22,294 bases of DNA, taken from DASWED01 sp036394995. GTDB lineage: Bacteria > Actinomycetota > UBA4738 > JACQTL01. Below, in pieces: positions 1-6,709 of the stretch. A model generated the notes under the pieces. The model worked only from the letters and a program-made list of their open reading frames with translations. It made no database searches and was not told the origin of the DNA. How positions within the stretch are numbered: position 1 is the stretch's first letter; every line of letters begins with the position of its first letter. The stretch covers positions 1-22,294 of the forward strand of contig DASWED010000121.1 of NCBI GenBank assembly GCA_036394995.1, read 5' to 3'. Both the position numbers and the translations under genes were made by a program.

Positions 1-438
1 GGTGTAGCCGGACAGCAGCTGGATGACCTGCTGGCGGACCCGGTTGAGGTCGGCGCCGAGCTTCTGCAGGACCTGCGCGGCGACGCCCTCGCCCTCGCGG
101 ATCAGCCCGAGCAGGATGTGCTCGGTGCCGATGTAGTTGTGGCCGAGCTGCAGCGCCTCGCGGAGCGACAGCTCGAGGACCTTCTTGGCGCGCGGCGTGA
201 ACGGGATGTGACCCGTGGGTGCGGCCTGGCCCTGGCCGATGATCTCCTCGACCTGCTGGCGCACGGCCTCCAACGAGATGTTGAGGGACTCCAGGGCCTT
301 GGCGGCCACACCCTCGCCTTCGTGGATCAGCCCGAGCAGGATGTGCTCCGTGCCGATGTAGTTGTGGTTGAGCATCCTCGCCTCTTCCTGCGCGAGGACG
401 ACCACCCGTCTGGCCCGGTCGGTGAACCGCTCAAACAT
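1..438 (-). CDS. clpC: ClpC, ATP-dependent Clp protease ATPase subunit (N-terminal part only)
   Basis: The first 146 residues of ClpC, the HSP100 unfoldase that feeds proteins to the ClpP peptidase in the cytoplasm. The protein begins MFERFTDRARRVVVLAQEEA and contains both Clp_N repeats. Each repeat carries HNYIGTEHILLGLI (about residues 24-37 and 99-112), the substrate/adaptor-binding domain. The reading frame is still open at base 1, so both AAA+ domains lie outside the window. The ATG at 438 is preceded by GGAGAGG with a 6-base gap, which fixes the start. The gene is the last of the conserved lysS-clpC neighbourhood, but is separated from lysS here by the efflux block. Identification is firm; only the 3' part is missing. 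Confidence 0.96.
   Translation of the reverse strand, partial: MFERFTDRARRVVVLAQEEARMLNHNYIGTEHILLGLIHEGEGVAAKALESLNISLEAVRQQVEEIIGQGQAAPTGHIPFTPRAKKVLELSLREALQLGHNYIGTEHILLGLIREGEGVAAQVLQKLGADLNRVRQQVIQLLSGYT
101..142. repeat. Direct repeat copy 1 inside clpC (Clp_N repeat 2)
   Basis: A 42-base segment that recurs at 326-367 with one mismatch (41/42). Both copies encode the same residues of the tandem Clp_N domain, 75 codons apart. This is the internal domain duplication of ClpC, kept nearly identical at DNA level. Confidence 0.8.
326..367. repeat. Direct repeat copy 2 inside clpC (Clp_N repeat 1)
   Basis: Partner of the repeat at 101-142 (41/42 identical, offset 225 bases). It encodes the first HNYIGTEHILLGLI segment of ClpC. 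Confidence 0.8.
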
Positions 439-451
439 GTCGAACCTCTCC

Positions 452-468
452 GGCCGGATCAGCCGGCC
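452..468 (-). promoter_or_regulatory. Hairpin just upstream of the clpC ribosome-binding site
   Basis: GGCCGG (452-457), a 5-base loop and CCGGCC (463-468) form a 6-bp stem in the clpC leader. It directly abuts the GGAGAGG Shine-Dalgarno sequence. It could influence ribosome access, but no anti-SD pairing is evident. Confidence 0.3.
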
Positions 469-581
469 CCCGTACTGCTGGTGCGGTGCCCCGGGGATCC
501 GCGGACCACGTCCTACCCCCGAGGCGCAGACGGCGCTCACGGTGGCGCCTCTTCGCGCCGCCTGAGCGCCCTCCGAGAGCG

Positions 582-587
582 ATTATA
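582..587 (-). promoter_or_regulatory. Putative -10 box of the clpC promoter
   Basis: A perfect TATAAT on the minus strand in otherwise GC-rich DNA, preceded by a G-run. The base 17 positions upstream does not begin a good -35 hexamer (GCGAGT), so an activator may be needed. From memory, clpC is under ClgR or heat-shock control in other actinobacteria. The predicted leader is about 135 nt. No clear ClgR box was found. Confidence 0.4.
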
Positions 588-717
588 CCCCCGGGGTCCC
601 CGGAACTCGCCTCTCGGAACCTCATCGCGCCTCCTTGGAGGGTTGCCGGCCGCCGGCAGGTTCCCGGCGACGCCTCCACATTGGTTGTTTCCCCTCCGCA
701 CCCTATACGAACAAACG

Positions 718-732
718 ATGTCCTCAGGACAT
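718..732. promoter_or_regulatory. Perfect 15-base palindrome, possible operator
   Basis: ATGTCCT-C-AGGACAT, 7-bp arms around one base, in the intergenic region between clpC and the ABC operon. It lies about 90 bases upstream of the ABC -35 box. No family match is recognised, and function is unknown. Confidence 0.3.
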
Positions 733-808
733 TCGGCCGGAACCTCCATCGGGATGAGCCCGGAGCGGGATTTCTCGCGTTCGGCCCGGGCCACCGGGCC
801 CTTCGCGG

Positions 809-838
809 TTGACAGCGCCGCCGTCGATCGTGTAGGAA
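809..838 (+). promoter_or_regulatory. Putative sigma-A-type promoter of the ABC exporter operon
   Basis: TTGACA (809-814), an 18-base spacer and TAGGAA (833-838), close to the housekeeping consensus used in actinobacteria. Transcription would start near base 845, leaving a leader of about 70 nt before the permease start at 915. The -10 box runs into the palindrome at 837-856. Confidence 0.55.
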
Positions 839-856
839 GTCAACACACGTTGAATT
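837..856. promoter_or_regulatory. Palindromic operator candidate over the ABC operon start site
   Basis: A 20-base imperfect palindrome with arms AAGTCAAC and GTTGAATT around ACAC; 7 of 8 arm positions pair. It overlaps the -10 box and the expected transcription start. Position and size fit a TetR-family repressor site, most simply for the TetR encoded at 3734-4372. Confidence 0.5.
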
Positions 857-914
857 ATGGATGTCAGGTCGGGCGGCGGATCCGACCCGACCCGTCCGAG
901 AGGTGGAGGCGCCC

Positions 915-1991
915 ATGTGGGCCATCGCGTTGAAGGAGTTCCGGCAGCTCCGCAGGGACCGGCGGACGCTCGCCATGATGATCTTCCTGCCGCTCGTGCT
1001 GCTGGTGGTCTTCGGCTACGCGGCCAGCTTCGACGTGTCGAAGGTGCCCACCGTGGTGGTGGGGCCCGGGGCGCCGACGGTCGCGCCGGAGCTTCCACCC
1101 CCGCTCGACGTGACCGGGACGCGGACCGACGCCACGGCAGAAGATGCCGAGAACATCCTCCGGAACGGGGAGGCGGTCGCCGTGGTGGTGGCGGACCCCA
1201 CGGCGCCCCAGGTCCTCGTGGACGGATCCGAGCTGTTCTCCGCCCGGGCCGTGGTCACGGGGTTCGCCCAGGCCAAGGGCCGGCTCCCGGAGGGGACGGC
1301 CACCCCGAGGGTCCGGGTCCTGTTCAACCCCGACCTCGAGACCTCGGCCGTGATGGTTCCGGCGATCATCGGGCTGATCCTGGTGTTCGTGGGGACGGTG
1401 GCCACGTCGCTCGGCGTGGTCCGGGAGCGGCAGGCCGGGACCCTGGAACAGCTGGCCGTGATGCCGTTCCGGGCCCGCGACGTCTTCGTGGGCAAGGTCG
1501 CCCCGTACTTCGTGGTGGGGATCGTCGACATGGTCATCGTGGTGGCCGCGGGACTGGGCCTGTTCGGCGTGCCCTTCCGGGGATCCGTCCTGACCTTCGC
1601 CCTGGGGGCACTGCTGTTCCTGTTCGTGACCCTGGGGATCGGCGTGCTCATCTCGACGGTCTCGGAGAACCAGGGGCAGGCCATCCAGCTCGCGATCATG
1701 ACCTTGCTCCCCCAGGTGCTGCTGTCCGGGATGGTGTTCCCGCTGCAGTCGATGGCGCCGGGGGTGCGGTGGATCGCCTACGGACTGCCCCTCACCTACT
1801 TCATCCGGATCGCCCGGGGCGTGATGGTGCGCGGCGCCCCCCTGGCGTCGCTGTGGTTCCCGCTGGTCATGCTGGCGGTCCTGGGCCTGGTGGTGTTCGG
1901 GCTCTCGGTGGTCCGGTTCCGGAAGGACCTCGCCCCCTCGGACCGGAGGCGGAAGGTCAGGGCGGGCGAGCCGGAGGCCCAGGCAGCGTGA
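915..1991 (+). CDS. ABC-2 type exporter permease
   Basis: A 358-residue membrane subunit of an ABC exporter. It has a short cytoplasmic N-terminus (MWAIALKEFRQLRRDRR), a first membrane helix at about residues 19-36, a roughly 110-residue extracytoplasmic loop and then five hydrophobic helices. This is the ABC2_membrane_3 layout of YhhJ/YbhS/YbhR-type permeases. The start at 915 is preferred because GGTGGAGG (902-909) sits just upstream; an in-frame ATG at 861 lacks a comparable site. The stop overlaps the start of the first ATPase by GTGA, so the two are probably translationally coupled. There is only one permease gene, so the pore is presumably a homodimer. The substrate is unknown; drug or lipid export is an inference from the family. 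Confidence 0.88.
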   Translation: MWAIALKEFRQLRRDRRTLAMMIFLPLVLLVVFGYAASFDVSKVPTVVVGPGAPTVAPELPPPLDVTGTRTDATAEDAENILRNGEAVAVVVADPTAPQVLVDGSELFSARAVVTGFAQAKGRLPEGTATPRVRVLFNPDLETSAVMVPAIIGLILVFVGTVATSLGVVRERQAGTLEQLAVMPFRARDVFVGKVAPYFVVGIVDMVIVVAAGLGLFGVPFRGSVLTFALGALLFLFVTLGIGVLISTVSENQGQAIQLAIMTLLPQVLLSGMVFPLQSMAPGVRWIAYGLPLTYFIRIARGVMVRGAPLASLWFPLVMLAVLGLVVFGLSVVRFRKDLAPSDRRRKVRAGEPEAQAA

Positions 1992-2827
1992 GCGGGGACT
2001 GGGGAGTCCGGGACCTCGAGGTCCGGTACGGGAACCGCGTGGCGCTGTCCGGGGTCTCGCTCGAGGTCCGGACGGGGGAGGTGGCGGCGGTGGTGGGCGG
2101 CGACGGCGCGGGGAAGACCTCTCTGCTTCGGGCCCTGGCGGGCGCCGTCCGGCCGACGGCTGGGACGGTGGAACGGCCCGGGGAGCTGCAGGTCGGCTAC
2201 GTGTCCGCGGGCCCCGGCGTCTACGGCGACCTCACCTGCGACGAGAACCTGGCGTTCGCCGGATCGGCCTACGGGCTGTCCGGGCGGGACGTGGCCGAGC
2301 GCGCCGACGCGCTCCTGCGCAGGACCGGCCTGGTGGAGGCCCGGGGGCGGCTGGTGGCACAGCTCTCGGGCGGGATGCGGCAGAAGCTGGCGCTGGCCGT
2401 GGGGCTGTTGCACCGCCCGGAGCTGCTGGTGCTGGACGAGCCGACCACGGGGGTGGATCCGGTGAGCCGGGCCGACCTGTGGCGGCTCATCTCGTCGGCG
2501 GCGGCGGACGGCGCCGCCGTCGTCTTCGCCACCACCTACCTCGACGAGGCCGAGCGGGCCGGCGAGGTCCTGGCCCTCGACGCGGGAACCACGCTAGCCC
2601 GCGGAGCGCCGGAGGAGGTGGTCCGTCGCATGCCCGGAGTCGTGGTCGAGGTCGATCGGAGGCCGGAGGGAGCCGCGGGCCGGCGGGCGTGGCGGAGAGG
2701 CGGCCGGTGGCGGTGGTGGATCCCGGACGGGGAGCGGCCGGAAGGGTCGGCCCGGGTCGACGCGGACCTCGAGGACGCGGTGATCGCTGCGGCAATGGCC
2801 CGGGCGGAAGACCGGGAGGCCGCGTGA
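1988..2827 (+). CDS. ABC exporter ATPase 1 (YbhF N-half-like, degenerate Q- and H-loops)
   Basis: A 279-residue nucleotide-binding subunit starting at GTG 1988, overlapping the permease stop by four bases. Motifs: Walker A GGDGAGKTS (37-45), signature LSGGM (126-130), Walker B LLVLDE (146-151) with the catalytic Glu. The Q-loop glutamine is replaced by Ala (YVSA, 71-74). The switch histidine is replaced by Thr (ATTYLDEAE, Thr183). The Asp in Walker A and the missing His recall the N-terminal half of E. coli YbhF (GPDGAGKTT, STSYLDEAE from memory). The last 70 residues are Arg/Trp-rich and resemble no domain I know. It probably pairs with the second ATPase and contributes the working signature motif. 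Confidence 0.88.
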   Translation: MSGDWGVRDLEVRYGNRVALSGVSLEVRTGEVAAVVGGDGAGKTSLLRALAGAVRPTAGTVERPGELQVGYVSAGPGVYGDLTCDENLAFAGSAYGLSGRDVAERADALLRRTGLVEARGRLVAQLSGGMRQKLALAVGLLHRPELLVLDEPTTGVDPVSRADLWRLISSAAADGAAVVFATTYLDEAERAGEVLALDAGTTLARGAPEEVVRRMPGVVVEVDRRPEGAAGRRAWRRGGRWRWWIPDGERPEGSARVDADLEDAVIAAAMARAEDREAA

Positions 2828-2843
2828 GCGGGAGAGGGGCATC

Positions 2844-3737
2844 GTGACGGCCGGGCACGAGACGCTCGTCACGGCGGAGTGTCTGACCCGGCGCTTCGGG
2901 GAGTTCGTCGCCGTGGACTGTGCCGACCTGGAGGTGCACGAGAGCGAGGTCGTCGGGCTGCTCGGGGCGAATGGCGCGGGGAAGACCACGCTGCTCCGGA
3001 TGATGCTCGGCCTGCTCCGGCCGAGCGACGGGCAGGTGGACCTGTTCGGCTGGCCACCGTCCCGGGCCACGCGGCGGCGGCTGGGGTACGTTCCGCAGGG
3101 GCTCGGCCTGTACGAGGACCTCACCGTCCGACAGAACATCGACTTCGTCGCGGCCGCGTTCGGCGCGTCGTCTCCCGAGATCGAGGATCCGGATCTCCGG
3201 GACGCGGAGGACGTCACGGTTCGCGATCTCCCGTTGGGGCTCCGGCGGCGGACGGCGTTCGCGGCGGCCCTGGTGCACGGTCCCAAGCTGCTGGTGCTGG
3301 ACGAGCCGACGTCCGGTGTCGACCCCCTGGGCAGAGCCCGCCTGTGGGACACGATCCGGGCCTCCGCGGAGCAGGGCGCGGGCGTGGTCGTCACCACGCA
3401 CTACATGGACGAGGCCCGCCAGTGCGACCGCCTGGTGGTGATGGCCGCGGGACGGGTGGTGGGCACCGGATCGATGGACGAGATCGTCGGCGACGCCACG
3501 GCCGTCGAGGTATCGGCCGAGCGGTGGCGGGACGCGTTCGTCGCGCTCGACGACGCCGGGCTGCCCATCTCGCTCACCGGCCGGAGCGTGCGGGTCCCGG
3601 AGACCGACCCCGACGCCGTGACGAAGGCCCTCCGCGCCGCGGGCGTGACCGCCGAGGTGGAGGTCGTCCCGGCGACGTTCGAGGAGCGGTTCGTGGCCCT
3701 GTCCCGGGCGTCCGCGAAGGCCGGCGCGGCGGCGTGA
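2844..3737 (+). CDS. ABC exporter ATPase 2 (YbhF C-half-like, degenerate signature)
   Basis: A 297-residue nucleotide-binding subunit, GTG start preceded by GGAGAGGGG (2831-2839). Walker A GANGAGKTT (41-49), Q-loop GYVPQ (Gln85), Walker B LLVLDE (149-154) and H-loop VTTHYMDE (His186) are all intact. The signature LSGGxxQR has become LPLGLRRR (129-136). LPLG is also what I remember from the C-terminal half of YbhF. With ATPase 1 it would form one normal ATP site (this subunit's Walker motifs plus ATPase 1's LSGGM) and one degenerate site. The C-terminal ~90 residues look like the usual accessory domain of drug-export ATPases. It is separated from ATPase 1 by 16 bases and overlaps the TetR gene by GTGA. 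Confidence 0.9.
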   Translation: MTAGHETLVTAECLTRRFGEFVAVDCADLEVHESEVVGLLGANGAGKTTLLRMMLGLLRPSDGQVDLFGWPPSRATRRRLGYVPQGLGLYEDLTVRQNIDFVAAAFGASSPEIEDPDLRDAEDVTVRDLPLGLRRRTAFAAALVHGPKLLVLDEPTSGVDPLGRARLWDTIRASAEQGAGVVVTTHYMDEARQCDRLVVMAAGRVVGTGSMDEIVGDATAVEVSAERWRDAFVALDDAGLPISLTGRSVRVPETDPDAVTKALRAAGVTAEVEVVPATFEERFVALSRASAKAGAAA

Positions 3738-4372
3738 CGGGAGCGGCCCGGCGGACGGGGCGGCGGCCCGGGACGAGCGGCAGCCGCGACGCCATCCTGC
3801 GCGCGGCCCGCCGGCAGTTCGGCGAGCTCGGGTTCGAGCGCACGACGATCCGGGGGATCGCCGGGGAGGCCGGCGTCGATCCCGCGCTCGTCCTGCACTT
3901 CTTCCGGTCCAAGGAGGACCTGTTCGCCGAGTCGATCCGGCTGGTCATCGACCCGAGCGTCGTGGTCCCGGCGATCCTCGAGGGGCCCCGCGCCCGGCTG
4001 GGCGAACGGGTGGTCCGCATCGCCCTGGAGCTGTGGGGCCGGCCCGAGGTCCGGGACGTCTTCCTGTCGATCCTCCGCTCGGCGTCGTCGAACGAGGTCG
4101 CCGCGGCCGCCCTGCGCGGGTTCATCACCAGGGAGGTCCTCGTGCCGCTGGCCGAGGCCAGCGGGATGCCGAACGCACCGCTCCGGGCGGCCCTCGCCGG
4201 ATCCCAGATCGTCGGCATGGCCGTGGCCCGGTACGTGGTCAAGGTCGAACCCCTGGCCTCGGCCCATCCCGACGAGGTGGCTCGGTGGATCGGGCCCACA
4301 CTCCAGCGCTACCTCACCGAACCGGCGCCCCGGCGGTCGGCGTCGTCCCGGCGCCCACGCGGCAGTCCTTGA
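3734..4372 (+). CDS. TetR/AcrR-family repressor of the ABC exporter operon
   Basis: A 212-residue regulator starting at GTG 3734, overlapping the second ATPase by four bases. The N-terminal DNA-binding domain (about residues 18-66) has the typical pattern SRDAILRAARRQFGELGFE, then TTIRGIAGEAGV and LHFFRSKEDLF. The all-helical C-terminal ligand domain contains WGRPEVRDVFLSILRSA, as in the TetR_C_7 or similar group. As the last gene of the exporter operon it probably represses the operon through the palindrome at 837-856 until an exported compound binds it. E. coli ybhGFSR likewise sits with a TetR regulator (CecR). The basic tail (residues ~195-212) is low-complexity. Confidence 0.88.
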   Translation: MTGAARRTGRRPGTSGSRDAILRAARRQFGELGFERTTIRGIAGEAGVDPALVLHFFRSKEDLFAESIRLVIDPSVVVPAILEGPRARLGERVVRIALELWGRPEVRDVFLSILRSASSNEVAAAALRGFITREVLVPLAEASGMPNAPLRAALAGSQIVGMAVARYVVKVEPLASAHPDEVARWIGPTLQRYLTEPAPRRSASSRRPRGSP

Positions 4373-4391
4373 ACCGCTTGGACCCGTTCCT

Positions 4392-4412
4392 CCCAGGGCC
4401 AGGGGGCCTGGG
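4392..4412 (+). terminator. Terminator-like hairpin after the ABC operon
   Basis: CCCAGG/CCTGGG arms with a further CC/GG pair inside one mismatch, 20 bases after the TetR stop. No U-run follows (only GTTCTT at 4421-4426), so intrinsic termination would be weak. Confidence 0.4.
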
Positions 4413-4424
4413 CGTCCGGCGTTC

Positions 4425-4441
4425 TTGACGGCTACCATCAA
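4425..4441. promoter_or_regulatory. Palindromic operator candidate over the MFS -35 box
   Basis: TTGACGGCTACCATCAA, a 17-base imperfect palindrome (TTGA.GG...CC.TCAA; 6 of 8 arm positions pair). It covers the -35 hexamer, a classic repressor position. The likely ligand-responsive binder is the TetR encoded downstream at 6014-6667. Confidence 0.45.
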
Positions 4442-4454
4442 ATGAATGTATCCT
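4425..4454 (+). promoter_or_regulatory. Putative promoter of the MFS-tetR operon
   Basis: TTGACG (4425-4430), an 18-base spacer and TATCCT (4449-4454). The start site would lie near 4461, only about a dozen bases before the MFS start, so the mRNA leader would be little more than the ribosome-binding site. Confidence 0.45.
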
Positions 4455-4473
4455 CCAAGAGAAGGTGAGTGCC

Positions 4474-6030
4474 ATGAACGGATCGGGAAGCCGGAGATGG
4501 TGGGCCGTCGGAGCCCTCGCGTTGGCCGGGGTGGTCGTCGGCCTCGACCTGACCGTTCTGAATCTGGCCATTCCCACACTGGCCACCGATCTCCACGCGT
4601 CCACGTCGGAGCTCCAGTGGATCGTGGACGCCTACAGCCTGGTGCTGGCGGCGATGCTCCTTCCCGCCGGCCTGCTGGGGGATCGGCTCGGCCGGAAGCG
4701 GCTCCTGCTCGGAGCCCTCACGTTGTTCGCCGTGGCCTCGGCCGCCTGCGCCTTCGCCGGCTCGGCCGGGACGCTGATCGCGGCCCGAGCCGTCCTGGGG
4801 GTGGGGGCGGCCTTCATCATCCCGTTGTCGCTGTCGGTGCTGCCCGTCCTGTTCGCCGAGGAGGAGCGGCGGAGAGCGGTCACCCTGGTCGTAGCGGCCA
4901 CGGTGGTGGCGTATCCGATCGGGCCCATCCTGGGTGGCTGGCTCCTCACCCATTTCTGGTGGGGATCGGTGTTCCTGATCAACGTGCCGGTGATCGCCCT
5001 GGCGCTGGCCGCGGTGTCGGTGCTGATGCCGGAGTCCCGGAGCGATGATCGGCCTCGACTCGACATCCCGGGCGTGGCCATCTCCAGCGCGGGGCTGGTG
5101 GGCCTGACCTACGGCGCCATCGAGGCGGGCCAGAGGGGATGGGGGGACCCCGGCGCGCTGGCCGCCCTGATCGTCGGGGCGGTGCTCCTCGCGGGCTTCG
5201 TGTCGTGGGAGCGCTCGGTGACCGGGCGTCCGGCGGGCGCCCCGCTGGTCGACCTCTCGCTGTTCAGCTCCGCGAGCTTCACGTGGGGAACGGTTCTGGT
5301 CACCATGGTGTCCTTCGCCATGTTCGGGCTGCTGTTCACGGTGCCCCAGTACTTCCAGGCCGTGGGCGGACACAACGCCATGGGCGCAGGCCTCCGCCTG
5401 CTGCCGATGATCGGCGGGCTGGTGGTGGGCGCGGGCGCGGCCGACAGGCTCGCCAAGCGGTTCGGGGCGACGCTCCCGGTGGCCCTGGGGTTCGCGCTGA
5501 TGGGCGGCGCGCTCGTCGCGCTGGCCACGATCACCGCGAGCACCGGCGACGGGTTCACGCTGCCGTGGGTGGCGGCGCTCGGGGCCGGGCTGGGCTTCGC
5601 CATGCCGACGGCCATGGACGCCGCGCTGGGGGCACTGTCGAAGGAGCGAAGCGGCGTCGGATCGGCGCTGATCATGGCCCTGCGTCAGGTCGGTGCCACC
5701 ATCGGGGTGGCGGTCCTGGGGACGGTGCTCAATGCGGGGTACCGCAGCGAGTTGCACCTGGCCGGGCTGCCCGCGCCGGTCGCGAACGCCGTCCGGGACA
5801 GCGTCTCCGCGGGGGTGGCCGTGGCCCACCGGCTCGGGTCGGCGTCTCTGCTGCGATCGGTCCGCGTCGCGTTCGTCCACGGCATGGACCTCCTCCTGTG
5901 GGTGTGCGCCGGCCTGGCGGTCGTCGGCGTGACGCTGGCGGCGGCATTCCTGCCCCGCCAGCGGGAGAAGAACGAGCAGAGGGAGATCGAACGGGCTCCA
6001 TCGGAGGGTGACGTTGTCGTCGCAGGGTGA
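4474..6030 (+). CDS. EmrB/QacA-type MFS multidrug exporter (DHA2, 14 TM)
   Basis: A 518-residue proton-driven drug antiporter of the inner membrane. Helix 1 carries GLDLTVLNLAIPTLATDL and helix 2 WIVDAYSLVLAAMLLPAG, followed by motif A (GDRLGRKRLLLGAL), all typical of the DHA2 family. About 14 hydrophobic segments extend to residue ~485, and the tail is charged. The ATG at 4474 is preferred over the in-frame GTG at 4465 because GAAGGTGA (4461-4468) is correctly placed only for the ATG. The gene is followed by, and overlaps, a TetR gene, the common pump-regulator arrangement. Substrates cannot be told from sequence. Confidence 0.93.
   Translation: MNGSGSRRWWAVGALALAGVVVGLDLTVLNLAIPTLATDLHASTSELQWIVDAYSLVLAAMLLPAGLLGDRLGRKRLLLGALTLFAVASAACAFAGSAGTLIAARAVLGVGAAFIIPLSLSVLPVLFAEEERRRAVTLVVAATVVAYPIGPILGGWLLTHFWWGSVFLINVPVIALALAAVSVLMPESRSDDRPRLDIPGVAISSAGLVGLTYGAIEAGQRGWGDPGALAALIVGAVLLAGFVSWERSVTGRPAGAPLVDLSLFSSASFTWGTVLVTMVSFAMFGLLFTVPQYFQAVGGHNAMGAGLRLLPMIGGLVVGAGAADRLAKRFGATLPVALGFALMGGALVALATITASTGDGFTLPWVAALGAGLGFAMPTAMDAALGALSKERSGVGSALIMALRQVGATIGVAVLGTVLNAGYRSELHLAGLPAPVANAVRDSVSAGVAVAHRLGSASLLRSVRVAFVHGMDLLLWVCAGLAVVGVTLAAAFLPRQREKNEQREIERAPSEGDVVVAG
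6003..6007 (+). promoter_or_regulatory. Ribosome-binding site that decides the second TetR start
   Basis: GGAGG ends directly before a GTG at 6008 (no spacing) but lies 6 bases before the TTG at 6014. This favours TTG 6014 as the true start, inside the end of the MFS gene. Confidence 0.5.
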
Positions 6031-6667
6031 GGGACCGGCCGTCGGGCTGCGGGAGCGCAAGAAGGTCAGGACCCGCGCGGCCATCCAGCAGCACGCGCTC
6101 CGGCTGTTCCGGGAACAGGGGTACGACGGCACCACCGTCCAGGAGATCGCCGACGCTGCGGAGGTGTCCGAGAGCACACTGTTCCGGTACTTCCCGACGA
6201 AGGAAGACCTCGTGCTGTGGGACGAGTTCGACCCACTGCTGATCGAGGCGTTCCGAGCCCAGCCCCCCGAGCTGAGCCCGATCCAGGCCCTTCGGGCCTC
6301 GTTTCGAGCGGTGTTCGACGGGCTGACGGCGGAACAATGGGCGGAACAGCGAGATCGGGTGGATCTCATCCTGTCGGTCCCCGACGTGCGCGCGGCGATG
6401 TTGGAGCAGTACGTCGGGACGATCCAGCAGGTCGCGGGGCTGGTGGCCGAGCGGGTCGGCCGAAGCCCGGACGACTTCGAGATTCGCAATCTCGCCGGAG
6501 CGGTGATCGGGGTGTCGATGGCCACCCTGCTCGCCGCCGGAGCGGACAGGAGCGCCGACTGGGTCGGGCTGATGGATGGCGCGTTCGCCCATCTGGAAGC
6601 GGGACTCCCGGTGCGAGAAGGTGGACGCGCTCGGCGAGGCGACAGAACCGCTCGGATCGAAGACTGA
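6014..6667 (+). CDS. TetR-family regulator of the MFS pump
   Basis: A 217-residue regulator (219 if GTG 6008 is used). The helix-turn-helix domain spans about residues 17-66: RTRAAIQQHALRLFREQGYD, TTVQEIADAAEVSESTLFRYF, then PTKEDLV. The C-terminal part resembles the MftR-like TetR group common in actinobacteria (SVPDVRAAMLEQYVGTIQQV). It overlaps the MFS gene by 17 bases, so the pair is co-transcribed. The expected role is drug-responsive repression of the pump through the palindrome at 4425-4441. The last ~20 residues are Arg/Gly-rich. Confidence 0.9.
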   Translation: MSSQGEGPAVGLRERKKVRTRAAIQQHALRLFREQGYDGTTVQEIADAAEVSESTLFRYFPTKEDLVLWDEFDPLLIEAFRAQPPELSPIQALRASFRAVFDGLTAEQWAEQRDRVDLILSVPDVRAAMLEQYVGTIQQVAGLVAERVGRSPDDFEIRNLAGAVIGVSMATLLAAGADRSADWVGLMDGAFAHLEAGLPVREGGRARRGDRTARIED

Positions 6668-6678
6668 ACCAGCCGTCC

Positions 6679-6699
6679 CCGCGCGGCGGACCCGCGCGG
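6679..6699. terminator. Hairpin between convergent tetR and lysS
   Basis: Two copies of CCGCGCGG (6679-6686, 6692-6699), self-complementary, form an 8-bp stem with a 5-base loop in the 42-base gap between the convergent genes. It could serve both strands. There is no U-run. Confidence 0.4.
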
Positions 6700-6709
6700 C
6701 GAAACGGGC

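Larger units (their letters stand above)
439..914. other. Intergenic region between divergent clpC and ABC exporter operon
   Basis: A 476-base stretch without a convincing gene. Frames that stay open across it read as Arg/Pro-rich shadow sequence. It holds a minus-strand -10 box for clpC, a plus-strand promoter plus palindrome for the ABC operon, a hairpin next to the clpC ribosome-binding site (452-468), and two isolated perfect palindromes. These are TGCCGGC-C-GCCGGCA at 644-658 and ATGTCCT-C-AGGACAT at 718-732. The core between 590 and 800 otherwise shows nothing I recognise. Confidence 0.7.

Noticed and set aside
644..658. TGCCGGC-C-GCCGGCA palindrome as a terminator
   Set aside because: There is no following U-run on either strand and it lies between divergent genes, where no terminator is expected.
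118..933. A 271-codon plus-strand frame across clpC and its upstream region
   Set aside because: It is antisense to conserved ClpC and has no protein-like features beyond it; GC-rich open frames are expected by chance.
857..1987. A frame open from 857 that would make the first ATPase a 656-residue protein
   Set aside because: This portion is an Arg/Gly-rich shadow of the permease gene; recognisable ATPase sequence begins only at GTG 1988.
4438..6525. A 695-codon minus-strand frame opposite the MFS and TetR genes
   Set aside because: It is low-complexity Gln/His/Arg-rich antisense of clear MFS and TetR genes, typical of GC-rich shadow frames.
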